Shown here: positions 11,580 to 23,720 of the stretch, one piece after another | Layout of the letters: every line of letters begins with the position of its first letter | How positions within the stretch are numbered: position 1 is the first letter of the stretch | Source of the DNA: Thelonectria olida | Lineage: Eukaryota; Ascomycota; Sordariomycetes; Hypocreales; Nectriaceae | NCBI GenBank assembly: GCA_020736575.1 | Contig: JAGPYM010000034.1 | Span: 62,001 to 126,000 of the forward strand | DNA: 64,000 nucleotides | Reading direction: 5' to 3' | Translations under genes and position numbers: made by a program | The notes under the pieces: model-generated | Seen by the model: only the letters and a program-made list of their open reading frames with translations | The model's database searches: none | What the model was told of the DNA's origin: nothing

Positions 11580-13441
11580 TTACTCTCCAACCTCTCGATC
11601 CTCATGCCAGTGAACGAGACGCTCGATGAAACCCCATTCCCAAGTGACATGTCTGATCTTCTTACCAAACATGTAAAAGACGACCCAGAACATGATGACG
11701 CTGGCAGAAATCCCCGCCATGGCGCCGAACGCTTTCTCATACCCAGCTTTGGCGATCCATGGGTTGGTGTAAAAGGAAAGAAGGAAACCAAAGGCGGCTG
11801 TCAACGAGGTTCATGTCAGCTCATTCGGTTGCTCTGGCCGGAATGCAGGGAAAGACTTACACTTGAATGCAAATTGAGATACAGTAATCTCACCAGCAAC
11901 CGGGCGGTATGCGTCAATGGTGTATACAAGACTGATGTTTGTGGCTTGCACAATGGAAAAGTTCACTGCAGTCTCTAGTTAGAACACGTCAAAGAACCAT
12001 TGCCGTTGTTCAGAAAACTTACAAAGCCCCAGTCCAATCGTTGGGACAATCCAATGCATGGCCTTGCCGATGCCAACACCGTACAAGATAAGAGCGAGAG
12101 GACCGGTAATAAGAGACACCATCATGGCCGGCAGACGCATCTCGGGCTCTCGGATGCCACCATTCTTCCTCGTGAAATAGTCGGCAATCATATCACTGAG
12201 GTGACCGCCAAAGAAGACGCCAATCAACGACGCAATGAGAGATGAAATGAAGCAGAGGCCGGTTTGGTAAGTCTTGAACCCATAGACGGTGCTGAAGGCG
12301 CTGGCAAAGTTGGAAGTAATGGCGACGAGGAACCCAATGGTGACGGACATGACGAGGGTTGCCCAAAGGACTGGAGGAAGGGCGAGGAGTACGATGGGTC
12401 GAATGAAGAGCTTCAACAAGCTCTCGTCTGTGTACGAACCAGTGAAGATGCGAAGCTCTTGGACCCAGGTACGCCTCTTTGGCCTTGGCACCGAGGCGAC
12501 CTCGGAATGGGCAATTTCGGCGTCCCCTTCGTCCTTGGGCTCAGCTTCGATGGTCTCTTCTTCAACATCGCTCACGGCCGCTCGGGATCGTCGGTATTCG
12601 GTCTCGGGGAGAGTAAAGAAGATGAGGATGGTGCAGCAGCCGATCAACGCGGTCGAGATGTAGTAGATGTATCGCCAGTGCAGATGAATCGTGATAAGTC
12701 CAGCGATCAGGATTCCGCCGCCGACGCCAGCGGAGAGGGAGGCAGTATAGAGGCTGACACACACAGTAGTTAGTACAAGATGAGACCATAGTCGGGTATA
12801 GAGATAAAAGGTACTCACGCCATGATAGTACCTCGCTCGTGGAGGAAGAAAATGTCTGAAATTGTTAACGGGGCAAGACATTCAGCTGCGCCGTTCGCAA
12901 AGCCCATGAGAATTCGAGCAGCCAAAACGCTGCCATATGACGTTGGGGCTCCAGCCCAGCCAGCAGTGGCCGTGTACAAGGCAAAAGTAAAGATGTATAG
13001 CGGTCGTCGGCCAAACTTGATCATAATGGGCATCCAGAACAAGTTTCCCATGCCTTGGAGAAGGGCAGTCGTGGTAAAGAAGTAGGACACCTTGGCAATG
13101 CTCCCGCCGAGATCTAAGTTGGAATCTCCAAAGAAGTCTTGGGCAATCTGGACGATGGCCACGGTCGGACCGGCGGCGAGGAAATTGCTAAGAAAGATGG
13201 TGACGGAGACGAGGCCGGCGATGTACAACCGGTAACCTTTGGACCTGGATGGACCCATTCATCAGCTTCATCCAAGAATATTTTTGATTAGCCGAGAGTT
13301 TTACCAGTTCAGAGGATCATTGGGATCGTCGGTCGGCGTTGGAACGAGAATGATCTCATTGGTTTCATGATGTCGAAGCTGGACATTGCCCAGCGTCTCC
13401 TTTTTCGTCATTTTCCCACTGTCGATGGATGGGGTCGACAT
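11580..13441 (-). CDS. MFS transporter, DHA1-like (drug:H+ antiporter type)
   Basis: Twelve-helix major facilitator, probably a plasma-membrane exporter or importer of small organic molecules. Exons 13441..13305, 13244..12819, 12753..12023, 11965..11861 and 11797..11580 give 538 residues. The cytosolic N-terminus ends in DDPNDPLNW, the usual lead-in to TM1; loop 2-3 carries KFGRRPLYIF, and TM5 has the GGGILIAGL segment. A charged loop of about 60 residues (rich in Glu/Asp) separates the halves, and loop 8-9 contains NGGIREPEMRLP, a motif shared with the second MFS protein at 58057-59911. It is divergent from the BBE-type oxidase across 828 bases, suggesting shared regulation. Substrate unknown. 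Confidence 0.92.
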
Positions 13442-14269
13442 CTTGACAGATTGCAGTATCAATTGCACTGCGGGAGACCCAATTGAACGTCTGCAGTGCG
13501 TAGAAATGAGCTGATTGTTCTCCTCTTGAACAAAGACGAGAAGTTGAACCCTGAAGATGTGAAATGACTAGAGTTTCCGGGGGGGCTGCGATTGATATGG
13601 GAAGTCAAAGCCCTAGAGACATTCACAGAATGTGACCGACTCTGGACTTGATAGCCGGATTCCAATAGTATGAGTGAGACTATCCAGTCAGCATCCTTGT
13701 CTCTTTACCCCAGCCGCTGGCTTGGGCATCTAGATTTCTTGGTTCGCTTCTCCGCCTCGGGAGACCACCTTGTTTTCGTCGTGCGGTGCATTAACGCACG
13801 ACCAGGGTCCCGGTTTCGACAATTAGTGGTGAGTGCCGGCCGGATATTGGACGCGATGTGGCCGCCCGACGCACCCGAAGTGAGGAGCGGCTTCATGTGG
13901 AGGGACCAGGAGGCTCCAGCAGCAGGCACGCAGTAATTACGCCCACGAGAGGAGGCAAATACTCTGCGGAGTGCGGAGGAGCGGGCCCGGTGGCTTTACC
14001 CCACGGGGTTCAAGGGAGGCCTTTCTCCTTCCGCATCGTTCGACCCTCGAGGCAAAGGGATTCATGATCCTATCGCTATTCTCCGCGCGTGCTTCCGGTT
14101 CCGGGAGCCAGAGAATGCTTAAAGAGAGCTGAAGGCCAATCTTGGAGTCTCAGCCATCACACGCCATTGAGAACTCTGATTCGTCACCATCTGCCATTCA
14201 CTTTCTGCATTCAGTCAAGCCTCAAACCTCCCTTGTATTCTACAATCCCTTATTCTCTTCTCCGCAGTC
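13442..14269. promoter_or_regulatory. Divergent promoter, MFS / BBE oxidase
   Basis: An 828-base head-to-head region. It contains a CCGGCCGG palindrome at 13836-13843 and closely spaced CGGAG direct repeats around 13966-13985, the type of half-site bound by Zn2Cys6 proteins. Binding is inferred only from the triplets. Confidence 0.5.
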
Positions 14270-15865
14270 ATGTCCAGCGACAAGCGTCTTCTCTCCAAGC
14301 CAGAGGTCTCCCCCTCCTTTCCCATTATCTGGAAAGATAGCGTCGTCTATGAGCGTGCCCGCGTCGGCCGCGTCTTCAACTACCGGCGCCCCTCGCGCTA
14401 TCCCATTGCTGTCGTCGAGGCCACGACTGAGGCTCACATCGCTGAGGCTGTTCGCCTCGCCAACCAGCTGGGATGTCGCGTGTCAGTCCGCTCTGGTGGC
14501 CACAGCTGGGCGGCCTGGAGTGTGCGAGATGATGCGGTTCTGATTGATTTGGGAAAGTTCTTCCACTTTCATCTTGACGACAAGACAGGTGTTCTTGAGG
14601 CCTCTCCTAGCATGACTGGAAGAATGGTCAATAGGCTCCTGGAACCACATGGCCGCCTATTCCCTGGTGGGCATTGCCCCGATGTTGCCCTCGGAGGTTT
14701 TCTTCTACAGGGAGGCATGGGATGGAACTGCAGGGTGAGAACACTCCCGACTTCAATCAGTAGTGACTTAGGCTAATCATTATCAGAACTGGGGTTTCGC
14801 TTGTCAACGAGTCCTTGCCGTCGACGTAGTTACGGCCAACGGCGAGACGTTGCACTGCGATGAAAAACAGAACAGCGATCTGTTTTGGGCTTGCCGTGGT
14901 GCTGGGCCTGGTAAGAGATGCTTCATAGTCATTGCCATGCCAGACTATCACTAACACCACCGACAGGCTTCCCGGCCATTGTGACCCGGTTCTATCTTCA
15001 GACAATCCCCAAGTTCAAGGCCATGCGCTCTTCCGCATACATCTACGAGAAGAAGGATTATCGAAAAGCATTCCAGTGGATCCTCGACGTAAGTCTCCCC
15101 GTCATCTACCCGATATCAAGTCTCACACGTGCATTCTAGATCACTCCCTCATATGACAACGGCACTGAGATTGTGTGCGTTGGAAACAATATTCCAGGCC
15201 GCACCGGGGGTCATATTACTATTTTGTTGGTGGCAATGAAGGACAGTGACGAGGAAGCACGAGCTGCCTTGCAACCCGCACAAGACACGGCACCTCCAGG
15301 TCATGTCATAAGTTGGTTCTGCAAGGAGACATCCCTCGCTGAACAATACGACGACCAGCATGCGGCAAACCCCAACGGCCACAGGTACGCTGTCGACAAC
15401 GGCTACGTCAATAACGATGCCGACGTCGTCTCTGTCTTAGAGAGAGCCTTCACGACGCTTCCATCCGAGAAGTCCTTTACGCTCTGGTACGCCATGAACC
15501 CAGCATCACGCTTCACAGTAGCCGAAGGCACGATGAAGGACATGGCCCTTTCCATGCAGACGGACCACTACTTCGCCACATACTCGGTCTGGGAGCACGA
15601 ATCCGAAGACCGTCGCTGCCAGTCCTGGGTCAAGGACATCTTCTCGCACGTGCAGCCGCATCTCGCGGGCGCCTACCTGGGAGACGCCGACTTCCAGGTC
15701 CGAGACTCCAAGTTCTGGGACGACGAGCAAGGCAAGAGGCTCATGGAGATTAGAAGAAAGTACGACCCCAAGGGCGTGGTGGCAGGGTATCTGGACAAGG
15801 ACGACAAGAGCGGCGTGCAGGGACTGGCCAACGAGAATGAGTGGCATGCAAAGACGAAGATTTGA
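14270..15865 (+). CDS. FAD-linked oxidase, berberine-bridge-enzyme type
   Basis: Flavoprotein oxidase of the PCMH/BBE family (6-hydroxynicotine-oxidase-like). Exons 14270..14734, 14787..14910, 14967..15088 and 15140..15865 give 478 residues. FAD-binding PCMH domain in the first half: SVRSGGHSWAAW with His78, and FPGGHCPDVALGG with Cys136. Both residues that attach FAD covalently in bicovalent members are present. The BBE C-terminal segment is recognisable as RRKYDPKGVV near the end. No signal peptide is seen, so it is likely intracellular. It oxidises an unknown substrate with release of hydrogen peroxide if typical. Divergent from an MFS transporter. Confidence 0.92.
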
Positions 15866-18058
15866 TTTTGTAAGAATCCTGTCATTTTGGATAGAAAGCC
15901 TATGATACGCGTCATCTTGTTCGAGCTACACTCATTTTGTTTCCTATTTTGCTCTTGTGTTTGTTTTTTCTCATTTCGTTCTCTTCACTCCTTCGATCAG
16001 CAGCATCATCACTATCACTAGTCTTTACCGCCGACTGCCTCAAGACTGAAGTAGCCTCCTCTGCGTGGAATTGTTCCACAACGCTGCTCTTGGCCCCTAC
16101 AGCAGAGTCTTCGTCACCTGGATCAGTCGTCTTGTAATTGGATGCTCCCTTAGGGGACCCCTTCATCTCCAACGGATCGGGGTGGCGTCGACCACGTCGT
16201 CAGTGGCGACAAGACTCCTGTAAAAGGGCATATTCCCGCTAAGGCCATGTGTATTGTGACTTTGTGAGGTATGATTCTATGTATGCTACCTCAATGTGTG
16301 ATACTGCCGAGGGGTCAAGGGGCAGTGCGGGCTCAATGAGTGTCCTAGCCGTTCGTCCGTTTTGTGTCTCAATTTGCCTCATTCGCTTCGATCCTTTTTC
16401 CCCTCGTCCAACTTGGTCGCTTCAATAAGTATGCAACCTCAGTACTTGCTTTGCTGAGCCATTGATGTGCAGTTGGCGACGGTTCTAGACACCCGGGAGA
16501 GTGTCTCGGGACCGTCCCCCACATCCCGTAGGTCAGTTGTGGCACACACCCACTCGCTCGCCCAGGGTTTGCAGGCATTTTTTCCTTCGCCTTTTTCTCT
16601 CAGGTGAGGGGAAAGCGCTAAGCTAGTGGCAATTAGAAGCGGCTTTGTCCTCGGGATGTGGTTGTAACGCAGGAGAGTCGATGCGAACTTCAGCCGTGAG
16701 GAGAGCGGTCTGGGGAACCATGATGGACAGAAATAGAGGCAGTGGGAACGCGAGGGCCATGTTATAAAGAAAGGAAAGCTCAGGATTTGACAACAAGAAC
16801 GTTTACCACTCGATACGCGTAAGGGCCTTCAGCAGCCTAGGTGAGTGACATGTGATGACCGGTCCTCTGCTTGCTGGGGTCCTTGCAAGTTGTATTCGAA
16901 GAAATATCTCGCAAACAGCCGTTTATGACGAAAAGAATCTCATCACATCTCCAAGCCCTGTCATTTCCCCAGAGTCTCAGGCCAACGGATGGCGATGTTG
17001 ATCTGGCAGAAATCTGTGTGGATGCTTGCGGTTCCAGGGGCTCCCTGAGTGTTGAGGCGAAATAATATCTTCAACCACCCGGGCCAGTCCGTAGTAGGCG
17101 TATTATAAAGCCGGAAGTTGCAGTATAACTTAGGGATTTTACGGAGTACGACTATGGGAATACTACCCTGACGGTTATCCTGCCCCTCGACGCTGTCTCG
17201 TCTCGCAACTTCATCACAGGTCACACCAAACCACCAAGATATGCACATGCCCAAAGAAGGACGAACAGATATTTACTAACCATGCAGCCACGTCCTGTTC
17301 TCCATCTTGAAAGCACAAGTGAACCTGTGTTTGAACACGTCCCCACAGTCCTCATCCATGTCCCCCATGGGGTAGAGGACGCGTGGACGTTTGCTAGCAA
17401 GGCATTGGAGACCCGCTGCAGTTTGGTGTCAAGCCAAAGAGTCCGCTTGATTTGAGCAGGGTAGTCCGGACCTCGCAACACCAGGCGTCCAGGGCCCCGT
17501 ACTCGTCAAAGAGCATCTTTGATGAGATTGCCGTTGGGTTAGACGAGATCTCTTCCGAAGGCATCCACCTGAGCACGGAGTTCAGGATGGTCCCATCGAC
17601 ACGTAGCAAGCACATCAGAAGACAGAGACCCCATGCTTCGATCCGTTGTTGGTCGTTCAATAAAGTGAATCTCGACTAAGAAGCTGCAAGTGCCGTCGAT
17701 TTCGTCCATTATTGCCGGGGTGGCTCTCACACGCAGCAACCGGGGTGGACGCCAGAAGACCAGGCCAAGATATCTTGGGAATAGTAAACTGTTGGCTGGT
17801 TGGACGCCTCAGAGAGGCCAGGAAACCCCGCACAAATCTCACACGGCGCCGGGGAGCAAGCAGGCTCGTCAATGTGCCAAGTTAGCCGAAGACGGAACGC
17901 GGGGAAAGGCGAAAAAGGTGTGGCAGAGAGAAGATGGGGTTGCAGGAGGGGCCTGTTTTAAGGAGGCGAAGATCTTTCCGAGCTGGACGCTAAATAATAT
18001 TCACTCCGTGGTCTGTCTATCAACAGTTTCCTCACTTTCACCCTCTTTTTCTCTGATA
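15866..18058. other. Intergenic 2.2 kb, BBE 3' flank and regulator promoter
   Basis: No gene recognised. It holds a strong imperfect inverted repeat (listed separately) and, at about 17390-17740, a GC-rich stretch open in more than one minus-strand frame that could be a coding remnant but matches no family I know. Confidence 0.45.
16478..16516. repeat. Imperfect inverted repeat / hairpin
   Basis: Left arm 16478-16492 and right arm 16501-16516 pair over their outer six (GACGGT/ACCGTC) and inner six (AGACAC/GTGTCT) bases, with a short mismatched middle and an 8-base GC-rich loop. It lies about 600 bases downstream of the BBE oxidase and 1.5 kb before the next gene. It could be a regulator operator, an RNA hairpin or chance. 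Confidence 0.5.
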
Positions 18059-20983
18059 ATGACTGACATGATGGAAACGGCCTCCCAACAACCGCAAAAG
18101 TCGCCTGGCCAAGGCCTCTTTCAATGTTCAGCTTGCCAGCGCACATTTACACGCGTTGACCATCTCGCTCGCCACGTTCGAAGCCGTGAGTTCACTCTTC
18201 TTCCCCAATGTACCCCAAATAACCACCATTTCTCTAAAAGATGGCATCCGCAGATCTCCAAGAACGACCCTTTCAGTGCCAAACATGTAGCAAGACCTTT
18301 GGGCGTCCGTATGTCCAAGACGCACACCCAATCAAGATGCATCGTCGCTGACCATTTGCCTCAAGGGATCTACTCAAACGACACTCTGCTTGCCATGAAG
18401 GCGAGGAAAAGTCAGGCAAGCGACAGAAGCGCCACCACCACCAATCGCTCAGGGTTTCTCAGGCCTGCAAAGCCTGCGCGACGGCGAAACTGAAATGCGA
18501 CGACGAGAAGCCCTGTGGGCGGTGTCTGCAGAGAGGCATCGATTGCACGTATGAGGCGCGCGACACCATCAAAGTGTCTCGGAGCGACACGTCTCAATCT
18601 GGTGAGAAAATCTCTTGGTGTTTACCTTCATCTCCTTTTATGAGCTTCTCTCTAACATCAAAAGATACCGCCATCTCTCCATCCGCACTCCAAGCCACCA
18701 ACGAGTCAGCCGTTCTTCCCGTCGCCGTTGACTCTGTCGAACAAGTCGCCACGCTCCCGACTCCAAACTCGATGATACGAAGTGAGTCTATAGTCTACTC
18801 TCCATATCGAGGCGACTCGCCAACCTTCTATCCAACAGCTCAATCCTCGGCCCCAATCGGCCTCCCCTCGACCTCCCCGTTCGACTTTCAAGAGCACCAC
18901 ATCTCGGGCTTCCTCAAGGGCGTTATGACTCCCCATCTCCCGGAGGGCGCTTCCCTGTACTCGTCGCCAACCTGGGCCGACGTCAATGCAGGCTTCAACA
19001 CACGCGGACTCTTGGACTTTACCATGGAGGGAGGCTTCGACTTCAACGACGCAGACTTTGGCTTCATTGATCAGCTGTGCAGTGACCCGCACTCAATGGA
19101 TCCGCATCAACAGCCAATGCTCGCCCACGCTCTTGATGCACTGGGCGTAGACAATCCAAGGAAACATGTCGCCCTCGGCGCGGAAGCCTACAAGCGATCA
19201 TCGTTGAGCGTGTGGGAGCCTCGACAAGAAGACTCCATCGCTGTCGAACTCGAGGATCTGTCTGCTCTCGGCACTGACCATGGCTCCCCCGAAACCCAAC
19301 CGCCACCACTCAACGAGTACTGCGTGAGAGATAGACTGAGTAGGCCGGCAAGAGACAAGTTTCTAGGCATGATCCTCAACCACTGTCGTTTGGAACGGTC
19401 TCACTTTGCCATCAAAGCCTTTCCCACGCCCGAGGTCCTCGATGACCTTCTCCAAGGATTCTTCTTCCATCATCGCCGCCAAATCGACTCGTACATACAC
19501 ATACCGTCCTTTCGACCTAATGAATTGAGGCCAGAGCTTTTGGGCGGCATCGTCGCGTCTGGAGCAGTTTTGACAGACATTATCTCGGTGCAAAAGCTTG
19601 GTTTTGCCATTCAAGAAACCGTACGCACCACGATCCCGACACGATGCGAAGAGTCCAATGCCAGGACACGCCAGCTATGGATCGTGCAGTCGTTCATGTG
19701 CGAGATTGAGATTGGACTTTGGAGTGGCATCAAGCGAAAGACTGAGATTGCCGAAAGCCACACTCAGACTCTCTACACAGTATGACATTCCCTCTCCAGC
19801 AATTCGAAAAGGCGATAACTAACGTCGATAATAGATGCTCAGGCGGGGTGGAAAGTTTCGGAAACCAAGCGTGCCGCCTCTTGTCCCACATCCTCAGGAC
19901 TCGGGCAAGATTCTTCACGACAAGTGGCTCGACTGGATCGAGCACGAGAGCTACAAGCGACTTGTCTTCCACGCCTTTCTTGTCGATGCGCAGACGAGCA
20001 TGGCACTGTTGACAAACCCAGTCATCTCCTTTGCCGAGCTGGCTACTCCATTGCCAGATTCGCAGGACCTGTGGCTGGCGGAAGATGCAGAGCAGTGGAA
20101 GGCGATTTACCTCAGCAGGTCAAGAGCATCGGACAGGCATCTGAGTCTTGTCGACTTCTTGCGAGATCCGATTGAGATTCCCGAAGATTGCGACGTGCAT
20201 CTCTTCCGACAAGTCATTCTGCACGGGATCTGGGGGATGATCTGGCAGCACTCCCAGATCGTCTCGACCATTAAGAGACCAGGCCACTCAGATCCAGCCG
20301 CTGCTCTCCGATACCAAGACATCCTACGAACACTTCACCACTTCAGAATGAACATTTCCGGAGGGCAAGATCCACCCCAGCCTGAGACAATACTCATCCT
20401 CGAACTACTTCACATGTACCTCCACATGGCTCTCGAGGAGATCGAGTTCTTCGCTGGTAAGGGCGACATCGAAGACGCTCGCCGAGTGCTTCCCTCTCTG
20501 CAGGCTTGGGTCGAAGGGCCCGAATCGCGCCAGGCTATTTGGTACGCGGGCCAAGTCATCCGCGCGGCGAGGAAGTTTCGCCTCAAACAAATACGGGGTT
20601 TCTTCGCCATCGCAGTCTACCACGCAAGCCTCGCCCTCTGGGCCTACAGCATCATGTCCTTGACTAATGGCACAAACACTGACGTCGCACTCCAAGCAGC
20701 ACCGCACGCAGTGTGTCTCGATGGCCCAGACTCGCCAGCGGTGCAGCGGTTCATCACTCTCGGGAAGGGCATCCCGAGCATTTCTTATCCCCAAGTCACT
20801 GACACAACGGTGACGACAATTGTTCCCCTTTCAAACCAGGAGGCGGTCATCAGTGCCGTCCTGGACATTTTGCAGGGCAATTTCCCTTGCAGTCTTCAAG
20901 TTGAGACTGCGCCGCCTCTGTTGGAGAATTTGAAGCAGCTGCTACAGGATTTGGGACGGGCCGCTGTGAGCGTGAAAGCATAG
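18059..20983 (+). CDS. Transcription factor with C2H2 fingers plus Zn2Cys6 cluster
   Basis: Nuclear regulator with two kinds of DNA-binding domain. Exons 18059..18185, 18254..18308, 18366..18601, 18665..19779 and 19835..20983 give 893 residues. Two adjacent C2H2 fingers occupy residues about 23-71 (CSACQRTFTRVDHLARH, then CQTCSKTFGRPDLLKRH), followed by a basic His/Lys linker and a Zn2Cys6 cluster at 95-121 (CKACATAKLKC then CGRCLQRGIDC). The rest is the fungal-trans regulatory domain, recognisable from SALGTDHG to the C-terminus. The third intron (18602-18664, 63 bases) keeps the frame open if retained, so two isoforms are possible; a branch-like CTAAC supports splicing. Candidate regulator of the neighbouring oxidase/MFS genes, by position only. 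Confidence 0.9.
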
Positions 20984-21355
20984 GGAGGAAAGGAAAAGCA
21001 CCAATACCCATATTGAAACTGAACATCAATTATTTTATTTTCCCATGTTATTATCTTTATTTCTTGTGTTTTGTCTCTTTGTCTTGTCATAGCATGGAAC
21101 CCACCAGGCACATGGTTCCATGTATGGCTTCATCTCTGTTCAACACAGGCTCACAAAGGCACTCAGTTCAACCGAGTGACAATAAATTGGTAAGCAAACA
21201 AGGTAAATTTCAAGTATCTGTCTAAAGGCATCATATGCGAACGATCAAGATCGAGAGGTGTTCATAACTAGACAATCTGTCCTCATCATCTTCAACAAAT
21301 CTCATAAAGAACAAGGTTCCCATCCATGTCAAGTTCCGATCAATTAACTCCAACT
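20984..21355. other. Convergent 3' flanks
   Basis: A 372-base tail-to-tail gap between the dual-finger regulator and the sugar porter. It starts AT-rich and has no open frame worth calling; it should hold both polyadenylation regions. Confidence 0.5.
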
Positions 21356-23720
21356 TCAAGCCTCGTCCTTACTCGGAGCCACGCTTTCTTCATGATAGAG
21401 ATCAGGGCACTTGGCCGTCCGCTGCCAGAAGATCCATCGCTTAATCCACCACGGCAACACCGTCTTGAGCTGGTAAGCAGCGTGAGTACGATCTGGCACT
21501 GCAAATACGTAATCAAGCTCCTCCAATGTTTTCTGCTTGGTTTCCGGCACAAAGAGGAAGATGAGCACGAGGGCGACCAAGTTGAGGCCAGCGTAGAATC
21601 CGAAGGCTCCTGTTGCTGACATGGCGATGAGCATCCGAGGGAATGTTAGAGAGAGCACCGACGCCCAGAAGTTATTAGTTGCAACAGCCCAGGACATGCC
21701 AATTTCACGATGCGACAGTGGAAAGACCTCGGCAGAGTACATGAACGGAACCGGTCCTTCGCCTATAGGTCGAGGTGTGAGTGTCAATTCACCAAGAGGG
21801 AGGTGTATGAGGGCCTTATCTTACCTGGAGAGTAGAAGGCGGCAAACAGATAGACAAAGGTAGCCACTGCTGCAATTCTAGCGGTGCTGTCCTCAACATC
21901 GGGTTCAATCAAGTAGCAAAGTCCGGCAACTATTTACCATGTTAGCAGCTGGGACAAGGATGCCACGGGTCAAGCCCAACAGACCAAGAAGTGTCCAGAA
22001 CATGTTGGGAAACGTGAAGAGTAACAGAGTACGTCGTCCAAATGTGTCAATGGTGTAGACGGCAGGCCAAGCGAATACGAAGTTGATCAAGCCAAAGCCA
22101 AAGCTTGCCCAGAGTGCTGTGTAGTCGCTAATGCCGCTCTGTTTGAAGATGGTCGCGCTGTAGAAGGCGATGATGTTGATTCCTGTTATTTGTCAGTGAA
22201 GAGGCTACCATCAAAGCGTGGAAAATATCGTACCACACATCTGCTGGGCAATCATGACAATTCCAGATGCCCACGTCGCTCGGCGGTTCCTAGGGATCGT
22301 GAAAAGTTCTACAAATCGCGTAAACATGTTGCTGGTAGTCTTCAGCCCAGCCTCTTGAACGAGAACCTCTTCTTGCACCAACAGCGCATGGATGTAGTAA
22401 AGGTCTCTGGCGGCTTGGAGGGGCGTGTTCCTGAGCCTCAACAGAGACTCCCACGCCTTAAAATGCTTCTTCTTCTTCATATACCAGCGCGGACTCTCGG
22501 GGCAAAAGTACACGCCGATGACGAGAGGAACCGCGGGGATGAAGGCGGATCCGAATTGGAGGCGCCATGATATGTCGCCAGTCTTGCCAACAGCCAGGTT
22601 GGCGCAAGTGCCGAGGAAAATTCCTAGACGAATCCATCAACAAAAGTACATCGTCTTCTATCAGTATAGGACTTACCGAAAGCCGTCCAGACTTGCCAGG
22701 ACATGACCAGGCCGCCTCGAATGATCGCTGGAGAGTTCTCTGCCGAGAAGACGGGCACCGTCACTTCCTTCAGGCCCATACCGATACCGAGAAGCATTCT
22801 AAACGGAGATTAAGCGCTGCCGCTGTGGAATGGGGAGTTCAACACCTACCGACAAGCCGCGAGCTGGCCCCATGTCTGGGAGACGCCCATGCCAAACGGC
22901 GCAAGCAGGGAAAAGATGGCGGCAATGAAGATGACGCCTCGGCGGCCCAAGAGGTCATTCAATGGGTCAGAAATCCAACACGCGCTAGGATACATAAGCA
23001 CATGTTCAGTCGCCAAGTGAACGGAATCTTACAAGATGCAGATGGTGATGTAGGGCATCGCATTGACAAAACCGATGATCCAGCTGTTCTTGGAGCATTC
23101 ACCCTCGTCCGCGACGGGGCCGCAAGATGAACCCGCGGTATCGGGGATGCCCAACGCCTCGTGGAAGGTCAAGTTAGCGCCATTGGAGCCGGTCTAAGGG
23201 AATGTCAGCTTGACGGAAGCATATAGTCGCACGTAGCAAGCGGACCTGATCCCATCCTTGGATAGCGGCAGCAATTGAGTTGAGGATGATGGTGTAATAG
23301 AGCGCCCAAGGATGCTTCCACCGGTGCGAGACCTCTTCTCTCAACACCCGCTTCTCTTCCTCGTCTAGGTCTTCGAGCTGCTCAAACAGAGCCGGGTTCT
23401 GCGCCACCAGAGCACCCTTCTTCAGAAGAGGCAGGATGTCATCTGGCAAGGCCTGGCTGTGGTGGTATTTGGTCACGTCGTCAAGGAGTTGTTCGCGAGG
23501 AATCCCTCTGAGCGGGTTGCGAATCTCGCCGGCTACGTGCTCGGTCAGCTCTGCAAGCTTTTCTTGATGTTCCTTGAGCACAGGGTTATCGTCGACTCCC
23601 TTCCTACAGCGTGTGTTAGTGAAGATCGCCAGCAGGGATGAAATGGAAAGGATGCAATAACATGGGGAAAAGTGGAACGTACGGGTGGTCGATGCCATTG
23701 GATCCATTCTTCTCGGCCAT
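21356..23720 (-). CDS. MFS sugar porter with long N-terminal tail
   Basis: Proton-coupled sugar or polyol transporter of the plasma membrane. Nine exons (23720..23683, 23603..23246, 23193..23033, 22984..22850, 22798..22677, 22623..22234, 22182..21985, 21929..21825, 21762..21356) give 637 residues. An N-terminal cytosolic tail of over 100 residues precedes TM1, as in the inositol-like branch. Sugar-porter signatures are present: LGRRG after TM2, [12 protein letters not shown] at the end of TM6, GRRTLLLF after TM8, and [15 protein letters not shown] after TM12. The 7th intron has a weaker donor (GTCTGT) but gives the conserved FWTLLVAGLCYL join. The nearest upstream gene on the same strand is a secreted beta-propeller protein. 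Substrate not determinable. Confidence 0.92.

Noticed and set aside
17390..17740. Possible gene remnant on the minus strand
   Set aside because: Two frames look coding-like in composition, but neither shows a family motif or splice structure, so no feature is called.
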